A DNA stretch of 64,000 nt from Halobacteriovorax sp. Lineage in GTDB: Bacteria; Bdellovibrionota; Bacteriovoracia; Bacteriovoracales; Bacteriovoracaceae. The notes beneath the pieces are model-generated. The model did no database searches. It saw only the letters and a program-made list of their open reading frames with translations, and had not been told where the DNA came from. The DNA is taken from assembly GCA_020048985.1 (NCBI GenBank), contig JAIFLR010000020.1:40108-104107 (forward strand), given 5' to 3'. The first letter of the stretch is position 1. The number at the start of each line of letters is the position of its first letter. The translations under genes and the position numbers were made by a program. This document shows, in pieces, positions 53,071-61,586 of this stretch.

Positions 53071-55136
53071 CAGTAGTCAGCAGCCCAAGGCGCCGAAACA
53101 ATACCGGAGGTGTTCTCCATATTATCAACTGCCCTGATGTTTAAATAATAAGTGGTGCCGTCAGTAAGTGTGAGGCCACTTAATTGAGCGTTGGTATTGT
53201 TAAGCGCGATACTAGTCCAATCTGCTACGTCAGTTAGCTCTGGGGCAGTACCAACGGAGACCTCATATCTTTCAACATCGATAGCTGTGGCATAGGTGAA
53301 GGCGATTGTCGGGGTTTCACTTGATGAAGGGAAGGATCCCGCTATGACAATAGCCGTGGGCTCATCAGGATTACTTCCATCACCGGTAATTCGGTGACCA
53401 TTAACGCGAACTTTCCAATTGTCTATTGTACCCAAGTCACCTTGGGCGGTACCGTCTAAAACAGTAAGCTTCCAGTTCCCTAAAGATTCTTCACCATAAA
53501 AAGCATTCGTGAGAAGTTTTTTACCGGCCGGGAATGAAGTCGAAGTCACCATACTATTGAAGTGCAGGAGTCGACTTTCAGTTCCGCTAGGGGAAGTTAA
53601 AATAATCCCAATATCTGAAGGTTCTGAGTGAGTGATACTTATTTCAACTTCAACTGATTCAACGAAGAAATTGTGATTCACTGCTAAAGTTGAACCAGGC
53701 ATGCCATAGGTTCCGTTGTTGTCACCTTCAGGTATCGCGACACTGATAGCTCCTGAATCGTAGTACCATTCATCTGTTTGTGGATCCGAAGTTTTTTCGT
53801 ATGGCCCAAGTGGAAAGGTATATGTATTGGCCATGAGGACTGCATTCAGAGCATTCACTCTTCCAAAACCATACCAGTTTGAAAAATCGATTCCGGCAGC
53901 GTTTTCAATCCACTTATAGTCATAGACATAAGTGACTGCATCCAGGGTAAGTGGATGAGTAATGGGAAGGATTGAATAATCAACTTCATCTGAAGTCAGT
54001 GCCAAAATATGTTTTACATCTCTCCATGTCAGATCAGGTTCTGCTTGAAGCATCAGAGCAATCACCCCAGTCAGAACAGGAGCAGCTGAAGAAGTTCCAT
54101 TCATCAAACTTGTATAGGAGCAATTGGCATTGAGAGAATTTCTTCCGCCGTTAAAGGCGTTAAGCACGTAGGTCAATTGACTGTAGCCGTGACTGCAACC
54201 GGAAATATCAGCAGTTACCATGGCAGGTGAGCTGGTTCCATATTCTCCACCTGGAGCGCTGACCCAGATACCACTTCCTGGAGTTGAGTAAGATGATTTT
54301 GTTCCAGCGGCGTTGATGGCGCCTACAATAATTTTTCCAGGCAGAGTTAAGTCGTCTGCGACGTTGGTATTCCCTGCACAGTTATCATCAGCATCGATAT
54401 AACTATTTCCAGCTGACTGGACATAGATGGCACCTTTGCCACTTCGTAAATCAGTAATCCCAAGTTCGAATGCTTCCACTGACAAGGGATCCATATCTGA
54501 GTAAGCACACTGTCCATAACCATAAGAGTAATTGAAAATATCAAAATCACCATCGGCCTGATCGACATCACGAGCGAGGAGAGAGGCAGCAGAATAATTC
54601 GCCATATAATCGCCGATATAGCGGAAAGCTGCGTATTTGGCATCCGGAGCGACACCTCGAGATCCTATCCCGTTCAATGCTTCTGCAGCAATAAGACCTG
54701 CTACAGCTGTTCCGTGGGCATCATCTCCCACAAAGTCAGGAAGGGAAGTTCTCCAGAGATTTGAATTACTCATTCCGTAGTTTCTATGTTCACCAACGAG
54801 TTGAGTACCTGTTAAATCTTCATGATCAATATCTGTGCCTGTATCCGAGATGGCGATACGAACGCCAGTTCCGGTAAAGCCTGCATCGATGGCTTCGGCC
54901 AGAGAAATATCTTCCCCTGAGGTTCCTGCGCCAGTGCTGAATGAATATTGACCCGTATTATCTAAGTGCCAGGCATATGTAGCGAGTGGATCTGGTGCAC
55001 CTGGAACTTCGGGTGAGCCGGTAGTTTCTCCACCAGTATCAGTAGCAGAGTTCCCAGACGAAACTTTTCCCTCTTCTTTAACACAAGAAGAAGCAGCGAG
55101 AAGTAGACTTAAAACTATTATGATAGAGTAGTTCAT
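53070..55136 (-). CDS. Subtilisin-like (S8) serine protease lipoprotein
   Basis: A lipobox (LLLAASSC) anchors the protein in the envelope. A linker of Gly/Ser/Thr precedes the S8 domain, with Asp98 in ISDTGTDID, His141 in DDAHGTAVAG and Ser349 in NGTSSAAP, so the triad is complete. Residues about 455-580 are a P/Homo-B (proprotein-convertase) domain (PSDIGIILTSPSGTES, GNWKLTVLDGTAQGD), and the last 90 residues are an FN3-type domain. No long propeptide is seen. Lipid-anchored convertase-like proteases suit extracellular protein turnover, and in a predator, prey digestion. Confidence 0.92.
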   Translation of the reverse strand: MNYSIIIVLSLLLAASSCVKEEGKVSSGNSATDTGGETTGSPEVPGAPDPLATYAWHLDNTGQYSFSTGAGTSGEDISLAEAIDAGFTGTGVRIAISDTGTDIDHEDLTGTQLVGEHRNYGMSNSNLWRTSLPDFVGDDAHGTAVAGLIAAEALNGIGSRGVAPDAKYAAFRYIGDYMANYSAASLLARDVDQADGDFDIFNYSYGYGQCAYSDMDPLSVEAFELGITDLRSGKGAIYVQSAGNSYIDADDNCAGNTNVADDLTLPGKIIVGAINAAGTKSSYSTPGSGIWVSAPGGEYGTSSPAMVTADISGCSHGYSQLTYVLNAFNGGRNSLNANCSYTSLMNGTSSAAPVLTGVIALMLQAEPDLTWRDVKHILALTSDEVDYSILPITHPLTLDAVTYVYDYKWIENAAGIDFSNWYGFGRVNALNAVLMANTYTFPLGPYEKTSDPQTDEWYYDSGAISVAIPEGDNNGTYGMPGSTLAVNHNFFVESVEVEISITHSEPSDIGIILTSPSGTESRLLHFNSMVTSTSFPAGKKLLTNAFYGEESLGNWKLTVLDGTAQGDLGTIDNWKVRVNGHRITGDGSNPDEPTAIVIAGSFPSSSETPTIAFTYATAIDVERYEVSVGTAPELTDVADWTSIALNNTNAQLSGLTLTDGTTYYLNIRAVDNMENTSGIVSAPWAADY

Positions 55137-55217
55137 ACTCTGGACATATCGACACTTCTAAAAACTAAATTAGATTTAGATTAAAGTTTTTGCTGGACTG
55201 AATTGGTCGGGCTCTGG

Positions 55218-55679
55218 CTACTTTTTAGCTTGGGGCCTTACCACGTAGACATCGCAGGGGGAGTACTTAACCATTTTATCTGTAAAGGAGCTGTGAAAAA
55301 GGCCTTCAAAGCCATGCTTACCTCTAGTCGAGACGACCAGAAGGTCAACATTGGTTTTTTTCAAAACTCCAATCATTTCTTCTTCAGGGCTGAAGTCGCG
55401 GGTTAAATGGAAGAAGACCTCGCCACGATATTTGTCGGGAATAATTTTCTGGGCTTCGTCTCTTAAATATTTCTCAAGCGTGGGTGCCATTTCTTGGTAG
55501 GTATTTTCATCAGGCATTTCCACCAAGCCGAACTCTAGCGGAGTGATATTCTTTTTCACGACATGAACCAAATGAACTTCTCGAACATGAGACCAGTCAA
55601 AGCGACCTCCCCACGAATAGAGGGGTTGGAGCAGACTCTCTTCCAAGGGCACAGCGATCGCAATCCTTTGTTGTGGCAT
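55218..55679 (-). CDS. Universal stress protein (UspA family)
   Basis: The 153-residue single-domain protein fits UspA: an N-terminal strand (RIAIAVPLEESLL), a middle beta-alpha section and LLVVSTRGKHGFEGLFHSS, a variant of the G-2x-G-9x-G-S/T ATP-binding loop. The second Gly-Ser part is altered (GKHGFEGLFHSSFTDKMVKYSP), so ATP binding is plausible but not sure. The ATG at 55679 has GGAGGTGG ahead of it, so the ATG 30 bases upstream is not used. It is divergent from the DUF4383 gene across a 200-base region. Confidence 0.85.
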   Translation of the reverse strand: MPQQRIAIAVPLEESLLQPLYSWGGRFDWSHVREVHLVHVVKKNITPLEFGLVEMPDENTYQEMAPTLEKYLRDEAQKIIPDKYRGEVFFHLTRDFSPEEEMIGVLKKTNVDLLVVSTRGKHGFEGLFHSSFTDKMVKYSPCDVYVVRPQAKK

Positions 55680-55829
55680 AATCCACCTCCGGTGAAAAAA
55701 TTCTCTCACTGTTGATGGAGCAAATCTAGCTTCCGATTTTCTCGGTTAAGTTGGGGCAAATCACCACGAGGGATCTATCAATGCACAACGTTCTGCACGT
55801 CATTTTGATGGCTTTATCCAGCGGCCCAT

Positions 55830-55845
55830 TGGCCCTCGCCTTGCT
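55830..55845 (+). promoter_or_regulatory. Sigma-54 promoter of the DUF4383-egtB-egtD operon
   Basis: TGGCCCTCGCCTTGCT matches TGGC-N7-TTGC with exact spacing. The predicted start of transcription is about 25 bases before ATG 55881, whose ribosome site is AAGGAG. Confidence 0.65.
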
Positions 55846-55880
55846 TAAGGTATAGCGCCCTAAGGAACAAGGAGTTGCTT

Positions 55881-56354
55881 ATGCCAATAGTAATGAACCC
55901 ACGCCGCATGCATCATCACGGAAATGTCGATCGAACTGCTGCGCAAAAAGTGTGTATGGGACTTGGTGTCGCATTTATTCTTTTTGGTTTAATTGGAACT
56001 CTTATGCCGGGCCTTCTGGGTATGCACTTGAGTATGTTGCACAATTTTGTGCACATTACCTCGGGTGTAGTGGCCATGTTGTTTGGATTCTCAAGCGCTA
56101 AGGGATCCTTTTTATACTCTCTGTGGGGCGGAACCGTTTATGCCTTCCTTGGCATTGCAGGTTTTATCCTAGGAGCACCAGGCTACCCTGAAGTGGGGAA
56201 TATGGAGGCTGATCAAAATCTATTCCGATTTATTCCGGGTTTTTTAGAATTTGGCACCACGGACCACGCAGTTCATCTATTCGTGGGTATTTTTTTGCTT
56301 CTGACCGCTGACACATTTAGAAAAGAGCGGGCCATAAAAAAAGAGTTGAAATAA
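55881..56354 (+). CDS. DUF4383-like four-helix membrane protein (157 aa)
   Basis: Four hydrophobic segments follow a His/Arg-rich N-terminus. The signature GMHLSMLHNFVHITSGVVAM and the later FIPGFLEFGTTDHAVHLFVG recur in the protein encoded at 61587, so the two are paralogues. DUF4383 proteins are small inner-membrane proteins of unknown function. Several His residues in or near membrane segments could bind metal or heme. The gene's stop is directly followed by the egtB ATG, so it is the first gene of a probable operon. Confidence 0.78.
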   Translation: MPIVMNPRRMHHHGNVDRTAAQKVCMGLGVAFILFGLIGTLMPGLLGMHLSMLHNFVHITSGVVAMLFGFSSAKGSFLYSLWGGTVYAFLGIAGFILGAPGYPEVGNMEADQNLFRFIPGFLEFGTTDHAVHLFVGIFLLLTADTFRKERAIKKELK

Positions 56355-57644
56355 ATGGGAACATCGAGTGTTCAAAACCAGCAGCACATGCAGCTATCAC
56401 ATCTACTGCAAAGGTTTTTGCTGGTGAGAAAGAAAACGGAGGATTTATGTTCACCGTTAGCGGTAGAGGATTTTTCGTTGTCCGGAACCGAGGATACATC
56501 CCCTGCTAAATGGCATTTGGCGCACACAAGTTGGTTTTTTGAAAATTTTGCTTTGAGAAATTACCAACATGCATTTGAAGGATTTCGTCCGGAGTTTAAT
56601 TTTTTATTTAACTCTTATTATAAACAAATCGGAACTTATCTCCCTAAAAACAAACGGGGAATATTAAGTCGCCCGTCGACTGATGAAATTCTTCTTTATC
56701 GACATCATGTGACGAACGAGATTCTAAACTTGGGGCATAAGATCGATCCTGAGGAAGAAGGAAATCTCATTAGGGTTTTGGAAATTGGAATCAATCATGA
56801 GCAGCAACATCAAGAGCTGCTTCTAATGGATATAAAAAGAAGTTTTTATGAAAATCCTTTGCGCCCTCACTATCATTCAGAGGTTTATTCGCGAAGTGAG
56901 GTTGAGCCCAGTGAATGGAGAACGTTTCACTCGGGCCTGGTCAAAATAGGTGTTCCCCTGGAATTTCAGGAGTTTTCATATGATAACGAAAAAGATCAGC
57001 ACCAGGTGTGGATCGAAGATTTTGCGTTGGCATCACATCTTGTAACGAACGATGAGTATATGTGCTTTATGGATGATGGCGGTTATGAAAACCCAAAATA
57101 TTGGCTTTCTGATGGATGGGAGTTCAAAGAAAAAGAAAAATGGGAACATCCGCTCTATTGGGAAAAAAATGGATCAAGATGGTGGACGATGAGCCTCTCA
57201 GGAATGGTGCCACTGGAATTATCTTCACCAGTTGTTCATGTCAGTTTTTATGAGGCGATGGCATTTGCAAAATGGAAGGGGTGCAGGCTGCCGACGGAGG
57301 CTGAGTGGGAGACCGCGGCCAGACTGGAGAGAATAGATGGTGACTTTCTCGAGAATAGCAGTCTGGAGCCAGTTGCAATACCTGATCGATATGAGGTCTT
57401 CTCTCAAATCCATGGCAGTGTTTGGGAATGGACACAAAGTTCCTTTCATCCCTACCCGAGATTTGAGCCAATCCATTTTGGTATGTCTGAATATAATGAG
57501 AAGTTTATGTGTAACCAATTTGTGATGAGAGGGGGAAGTTGCCTGACGCCAAAGGCACACTACCGCCTTACTTACCGTAATTTTTATTACCCTCACCAGA
57601 GATGGATGTACGCGGGAATAAGACTCGCCAAGGATATACTATGA
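56355..57644 (+). CDS. egtB: Ergothioneine biosynthesis sulfoxide synthase EgtB
   Basis: A non-heme iron enzyme that joins trimethylhistidine (hercynine) to a thiol donor using oxygen. The DinB-like N-terminal domain (residues about 15-160) holds the iron-binding His in KWHLAHTSWFFE and NHEQQHQELLL. The C-terminal FGE-sulfatase-type domain (about 200-429) carries the family motif LPTEAEWETAARLE and RGGSCLTPKAHYRL. The gene abuts the DUF4383 gene and overlaps egtD by four bases, so the two enzymes are produced together. Without egtA/egtC here, the thiol donor is unclear. Confidence 0.93.
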   Translation: MGTSSVQNQQHMQLSHLLQRFLLVRKKTEDLCSPLAVEDFSLSGTEDTSPAKWHLAHTSWFFENFALRNYQHAFEGFRPEFNFLFNSYYKQIGTYLPKNKRGILSRPSTDEILLYRHHVTNEILNLGHKIDPEEEGNLIRVLEIGINHEQQHQELLLMDIKRSFYENPLRPHYHSEVYSRSEVEPSEWRTFHSGLVKIGVPLEFQEFSYDNEKDQHQVWIEDFALASHLVTNDEYMCFMDDGGYENPKYWLSDGWEFKEKEKWEHPLYWEKNGSRWWTMSLSGMVPLELSSPVVHVSFYEAMAFAKWKGCRLPTEAEWETAARLERIDGDFLENSSLEPVAIPDRYEVFSQIHGSVWEWTQSSFHPYPRFEPIHFGMSEYNEKFMCNQFVMRGGSCLTPKAHYRLTYRNFYYPHQRWMYAGIRLAKDIL

Positions 57645-58594
57645 TTGAAAATGTGGAGCATGTGGCTGGAACATCCGTATTGAGGGAAGTTCTGGCCGGA
57701 TTATCAAAATGCCAAAAAAGTCTGCCGACCAAGCTGCTCTATGATAAGCGTGGATCAGAAATTTTTGAAAAAATTTGTCTACTCAAAGAATATTATCCTA
57801 CTCGAGCAGAAACAGAGATTTTAAAAACTCACTCGAATGAAATATCAAGTCTTATTGGAAAGGAAGTCATTATTATTGAACCGGGCAGTGGTGCCGGTGA
57901 TAAAATTCGCTACTTACTTCCTCACCTTGTTGATCCGGCCGGGTACGTGCCTATAGAAATTTCAAGGGACATACTGCTTCGGATGACGGAAGAGCTGCAT
58001 GAAGAATTTCCAACTCTTGATGTGATGCCTCTATGTGCAGATTTTAATCAAGAAATTAATTTGCCCCACCAACTGGATACCAAAAATTATAAAAAAGTGG
58101 TTTTTTTTCCCGGTTCAACTATTGGCAACTTTGGCCAGCAAGATGCCGTTAATTTTTTGAAGAAAATTGGACGAATAATAGGTAGTGGTGGTGGATTGGT
58201 CATAGGAGTGGATCTTAAAAAAAATCCTGAACTCTTGAAGAATGCCTATGACGACCCTCACGGAGTGACTGCTGACTTTAACATGAATCTGTTAGAAAGG
58301 CTTAACCGAGAGATATCGGCCAATTTTAACTTGGATAATTTTAAGCATGAGGCATTTTATAACGAAGACCTAGGAAGAGTTGAAATGCACCTGGTGAGTA
58401 AAATCTCTCAGCTAATTAGAGTCAATGAAACGATTTTTCGTTTTAAAGAGGGTGAGTCTATTCATACAGAAAGTTCCTATAAATATAATGTGGATGAGTT
58501 CGCAGAACTTTGCGCCAAAGCAAAGTTTAGTCTCAAATCAACATGGAAAGATAGCCAGAATCTTTTTTGCGTTTTTTATTTTGAATGGGAATAA
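57641..58594 (+). CDS. egtD: L-histidine N-alpha-methyltransferase EgtD
   Basis: Trimethylates L-histidine with SAM to give hercynine, the first step to ergothioneine. The 317-residue protein has the SAM-binding motif IEPGSGAGDKIRYLL, VPIEISRDIL, FFPGSTIGNF (family-specific) and VIGVDLKKNPELLKNAYDD. The ATG at 57641 (AAGGA upstream) gives an ATGA overlap with egtB and is preferred to the in-frame ATG at 57602 inside egtB. Both core ergothioneine genes are thus complete. Confidence 0.94.
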   Translation: MIENVEHVAGTSVLREVLAGLSKCQKSLPTKLLYDKRGSEIFEKICLLKEYYPTRAETEILKTHSNEISSLIGKEVIIIEPGSGAGDKIRYLLPHLVDPAGYVPIEISRDILLRMTEELHEEFPTLDVMPLCADFNQEINLPHQLDTKNYKKVVFFPGSTIGNFGQQDAVNFLKKIGRIIGSGGGLVIGVDLKKNPELLKNAYDDPHGVTADFNMNLLERLNREISANFNLDNFKHEAFYNEDLGRVEMHLVSKISQLIRVNETIFRFKEGESIHTESSYKYNVDEFAELCAKAKFSLKSTWKDSQNLFCVFYFEWE

Positions 58595-58619
58595 TTCCCC
58601 AACACAGAAAGGATTAATC

Positions 58620-58964
58620 ATGAAAAAAGTAATTTTACTCTTGTTGCCTCTCTATGCCTATGGGATGGATTGTCGGATTGATGGATCTTCAGAGACTAGC
58701 GGCCGGATGAACTGCTATATCCATTCGAATATGCAGGTCGAGTTGCTGGACCTTGAGTGCCGAGAGGGGCGATTTCAAATAATTTGGGCAAATAAAGTCT
58801 TTGAAGTCGATCAGGCCTACCAGGACAATCATGAGTCAGGAATGCACTCGCTGGTTTTTCAAGCCCAAGACGCTTCACTCAAGACTACAGAGTACAAATT
58901 GTATCACAAAGCAGAATTTGAAATTGACAACGTTGTATCTGATGGACTCTGTTTCAAAAAATAA
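58620..58964 (+). CDS. Small exported protein (114 aa)
   Basis: The ATG at 58620 (AAAGGA upstream) starts a signal peptide (KVILLLLPLYAYGMDC). The mature chain has four Cys and a beta-rich pattern (NMQVELLDLECREGRFQIIW). It lies 25 bases after egtD and 18 bases before the LysE-type gene, so it is probably in the same operon. No family recognised. Confidence 0.7.
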   Translation: MKKVILLLLPLYAYGMDCRIDGSSETSGRMNCYIHSNMQVELLDLECREGRFQIIWANKVFEVDQAYQDNHESGMHSLVFQAQDASLKTTEYKLYHKAEFEIDNVVSDGLCFKK

Positions 58965-58982
58965 ATACCAGGAGAGGGAGAA

Positions 58983-59687
58983 ATGTGGAGCCTATTTTTG
59001 GAAGGTCTGCTTTTGCAAGCGAGTCTTATTTTCGCCTTAGGAAGTCAAAATATATTTGTTCTCGAATCCGGGCTGAAACAACAAAATCCACTTGCTGTTT
59101 CGTTTGTGTGTTTCTTATGTGATCTGTTTTTGATCTCTCTCGGTGTTGCGGGGGCAGGGGCAGTTTTTTCAGCTTATTCCCAAGTGAAAATAGCGATTGG
59201 AATTGTCAGTGTTATCTTCCTAGTGATCTATGGTGTCTCAAAAATATGCCTTAATAATGAAACCTTTTACTGCCAAAAAAATACTTTAATTGAGTATGGA
59301 ATTAAAAGGAGCGTGTTATTAGCGATAACCTTCAGTATCTTCAACCCCCATGCGTATCTGGATGCATTTGTTTTAATCGGAGGTTATTCAACCAAGTATA
59401 GTGTTTTATTTGATCGACTTACGTTGGGATTGGGGGCAGCTTGCTTCTCTCTGCTTTGGTTTCTTTTTCTGTCCAGTGCATCCACATTAATGAAGCCAAT
59501 TTTTTCCAATGCCAAGAGCCTTAAAATTATTTCGGCCTGCTCAGGGTTGATTTTGTTGTTTTTGTCATACAGACTTGGATCAGATGTTATTAAGTGGATT
59601 GATGAGGGGCCTCATAGCCAGATCCTGGTCAAAGCAGTTTCCTATCCTTTGCACTCGGCCCTAACTTACTCAACCATCATCTATTAA
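58983..59687 (+). CDS. LysE/ArgO-family amino-acid exporter
   Basis: Six hydrophobic helices in 234 residues match the LysE superfamily. The signature near the N-terminus is FALGSQNIFVLESGLKQQ (the consensus has GPQN), followed by VSFVCFLCDLFLISLGV and a central NPHAYLDAFVLIGG, which is diagnostic of the LysE/ArgO branch. It exports basic or other amino acids, or toxic analogues. Last gene of the DUF4383-egtB-egtD run; its position suggests export of a histidine-related or related compound. Confidence 0.88.
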   Translation: MWSLFLEGLLLQASLIFALGSQNIFVLESGLKQQNPLAVSFVCFLCDLFLISLGVAGAGAVFSAYSQVKIAIGIVSVIFLVIYGVSKICLNNETFYCQKNTLIEYGIKRSVLLAITFSIFNPHAYLDAFVLIGGYSTKYSVLFDRLTLGLGAACFSLLWFLFLSSASTLMKPIFSNAKSLKIISACSGLILLFLSYRLGSDVIKWIDEGPHSQILVKAVSYPLHSALTYSTIIY

Positions 59688-59753
59688 ATTAACCGGACCC
59701 AAACATATTTGTAGTGAAACGTGGCGGTTTTTTAATCATCCCGATCTCTTTAA

Positions 59754-59778
59754 GATATTGAGAAACCTTCTCAATATC
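59754..59778. promoter_or_regulatory. Perfect 10-bp inverted repeat before a membrane-protein gene
   Basis: GATATTGAGA at 59754-59763 and TCTCAATATC at 59769-59778 are exact inverted copies five bases apart, ending 14 bases before the start at 59793. The ribosome site AAGGAG follows directly. It could be a dimeric operator or an RNA hairpin controlling translation. Confidence 0.5.
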
Positions 59779-59792
59779 AAAAAGGAGAATTT

Positions 59793-60632
59793 ATGGTTAC
59801 TGCAATATTTAAAAAAGACAGTTCTGACCCTGAAAATCTGGAGACAGAATATCAATCGATGCATCCACTTATAAGTTGGAGATCAGTGGTTGCAGGTCTG
59901 TTGATATCTTTCTTCTTTATGATCGGATTATTAGGACTTGGGATGGTGCTTGGTGGAATTGGCATGAGTGACGGCACTACTGCCAAATCAGCGGGCATCT
60001 TTACGGGTGTTTGGTTTCTTGTCTCTGCCTTGATCTCCCTTTTTGTGGGCAGTTATTTTGCCGCGAGAATTTCTAAGTTTCAGCTCGGCAGGGTCGGTTC
60101 AGCACAGGGACTAGTCATTGCCGCTTTATTCTCTGGTGTTTTTCTTTATGAAACGATTTACACCATTGGTGGTTTAAGTAAATTAACAGGTTCGGTTGTC
60201 GGCAAAACAGTTGATGCCGTTGGCACAGGCGTGGCCACAATAGGTAATAGTGCAGTCATGAATGATTTAGTGAACGAGGCAATGGGCGACTTAACACTCA
60301 AAGATAATCCTCAAACTGTAGCTACTGGTATTGTGGGTAGATTACTAAGAGGGGATGGAGTGGGAGCGAAAAACTATCTCGCTGGTGAAGCAGGGATTTC
60401 AGTGGAAGAGGCTGACCAGAGAATCGCCGGAGCAAAAGTTAAACTAGATGAGGCCCTGGTTAAAACCCGTGTTGGAGCAGCAGCAGCGCTGAAATCCGCC
60501 GGGTGGGCATTGTTCTCATTAGTCTTTCTAGGATCGATATTTGCAGTCTTAGGAGGGCTTCTTGGTTCGGTGACAAATTACAGAAAGCCACTGGCAACTA
60601 GGGAGTTCTTTTCCCGGGAACAACATGCATAG
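59793..60632 (+). CDS. Inner-membrane protein of unknown function (279 aa)
   Basis: The N-terminal half has three or four membrane helices (VVAGLLISFFFMIGLLGLG, GVWFLVSALISLFVG, GLVIAALFSGVFLYE). A soluble middle segment (residues about 120-240) of amphipathic helices follows, then a last helix (LFSLVFLGSIFAVLGGLLG). The pattern resembles small membrane proteins often seen next to stress genes, but I cannot name the family. The gene has AAGGAG upstream and a terminator after it, so it is a single transcription unit. Confidence 0.7.
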   Translation: MVTAIFKKDSSDPENLETEYQSMHPLISWRSVVAGLLISFFFMIGLLGLGMVLGGIGMSDGTTAKSAGIFTGVWFLVSALISLFVGSYFAARISKFQLGRVGSAQGLVIAALFSGVFLYETIYTIGGLSKLTGSVVGKTVDAVGTGVATIGNSAVMNDLVNEAMGDLTLKDNPQTVATGIVGRLLRGDGVGAKNYLAGEAGISVEEADQRIAGAKVKLDEALVKTRVGAAAALKSAGWALFSLVFLGSIFAVLGGLLGSVTNYRKPLATREFFSREQHA

Positions 60633-60644
60633 AATGTGCTCTTG

Positions 60645-60674
60645 GGTTGGGGACTTAGGTCCTCAACCTTTTTT
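60645..60674. terminator. Terminator shared by convergent genes
   Basis: GGTTGGGGAC at 60645-60654 pairs with GTCCTCAACC at 60659-60668 (one G-T pair) around TTAG, followed by six T. The convergent gene's stop codon falls in the T run. Confidence 0.8.
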
Positions 60675-61092
60675 ACAGTAAATTTAGGTTTTCCATTTTA
60701 ATCGTTTTGGCACCAAAGCGGTCTGAAAATTGAATCGCAAGTTCCTTGATGTTCTGATCAGCACCATAGACCTCTATGTACATATCAAAAATTTTTCGTT
60801 TGGCCCTCAATTCAATTTTTCCGTCATTATATTTCCATTTACCAGTTCCCGAACCTAAATTTGGTAAATTATAGAAAAAACGATTTTCCTGGTAGAGTGC
60901 TATTTCGATTGGATAATCGTTATTAATGAATGCCTTATCAACAGTTAGATTTGGACTAGTGGGAATCTTTTTGGCATTTATAAACTTCTCAAATTCTTGC
61001 GGCGCTTGAGCCGAGTAGAGGTCAGCACTAGCACTCCTACCCGTACATGCAGATATTGCGAGCAAAACGATTACGAGTACAATGCATCTCAT
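60673..61092 (-). CDS. Small lipoprotein (139 aa)
   Basis: The ATG at 61092 is preferred over an upstream TTG. It begins a signal peptide with lipobox (VLLAISACTG). The mature chain has beta strands with aromatic residues (FFYNLPNLGSGTGKWKYNDG). No family recognised. No strong ribosome site is visible. It lies opposite the 59793 gene and shares its terminator. Confidence 0.7.
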   Translation of the reverse strand: MRCIVLVIVLLAISACTGRSASADLYSAQAPQEFEKFINAKKIPTSPNLTVDKAFINNDYPIEIALYQENRFFYNLPNLGSGTGKWKYNDGKIELRAKRKIFDMYIEVYGADQNIKELAIQFSDRFGAKTIKMENLNLL

Positions 61093-61236
61093 TACGATTA
61101 CCAAGGTTTAGTTTATTAAATGATAATAGGCTTATAAGGGCTTGGTCATCATAAATTAGTCAGATATTTAAGAAAAAATGCCCCCCTACATTATCCTTAA
61201 CGTCCCATAACCTTTTAATTATGCAGCTTGTTCAAG

Positions 61237-61252
61237 TGGCAGGGGTTTTGCT
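61237..61252 (+). promoter_or_regulatory. Sigma-54 promoter of the 73-aa gene/DUF4383 run
   Basis: TGGCAGGGGTTTTGCT fits the -24/-12 pattern with exact spacing; the invariant GG and GC are at 61238-61239 and 61250-61251. The start codon at 61289 with AAGGAGG is 37 bases downstream. Confidence 0.65.
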
Positions 61253-61288
61253 TCGCTTTATAGAAATGATTTGAAGCAAGGAGGCACC

Positions 61289-61510
61289 ATGTTTTATATC
61301 ACGCAAGATTCGTCAGATATTTTGGGAACTAAGATCAGGGACTGGTCCGAAATGGATCCAGATGTCTCTTCCCTTGAAGACTCATCATGGGAGATTTTGA
61401 ACGTAAACAACGCCCATGAGGGAATTAAACAACATTGGTTCAAGCAAAATTATATTGATCTCATCAGGCAACAAGGCCATCAGCAAAATAGCCAAGTCCT
61501 ATGTTCTTAA
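61289..61510 (+). CDS. Small soluble protein (73 aa)
   Basis: The ATG at 61289 follows AAGGAGG at ideal spacing. The protein is acidic (DWSEMDPDVSSLEDSSWE), with a C-terminal amphipathic helix rich in Gln. No signal peptide and no family recognised. The strong ribosome site, the sigma-54 promoter and the next gene 76 bases away (DUF4383-like) support it as real and as the first gene of an operon. Confidence 0.65.
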   Translation: MFYITQDSSDILGTKIRDWSEMDPDVSSLEDSSWEILNVNNAHEGIKQHWFKQNYIDLIRQQGHQQNSQVLCS

Positions 61511-61586
61511 GGATATATTTTAGGGATCTTATTGTGCTTTATTGTAAAAATAGTCTGAAGTCTCGTTACGCGTAAAGGAGAAGGAT

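Noticed and set aside
57225..57596. 123-codon minus-strand frame inside egtB
   Set aside because: It lies fully antisense to a confident enzyme domain and has no ribosome site or signal.
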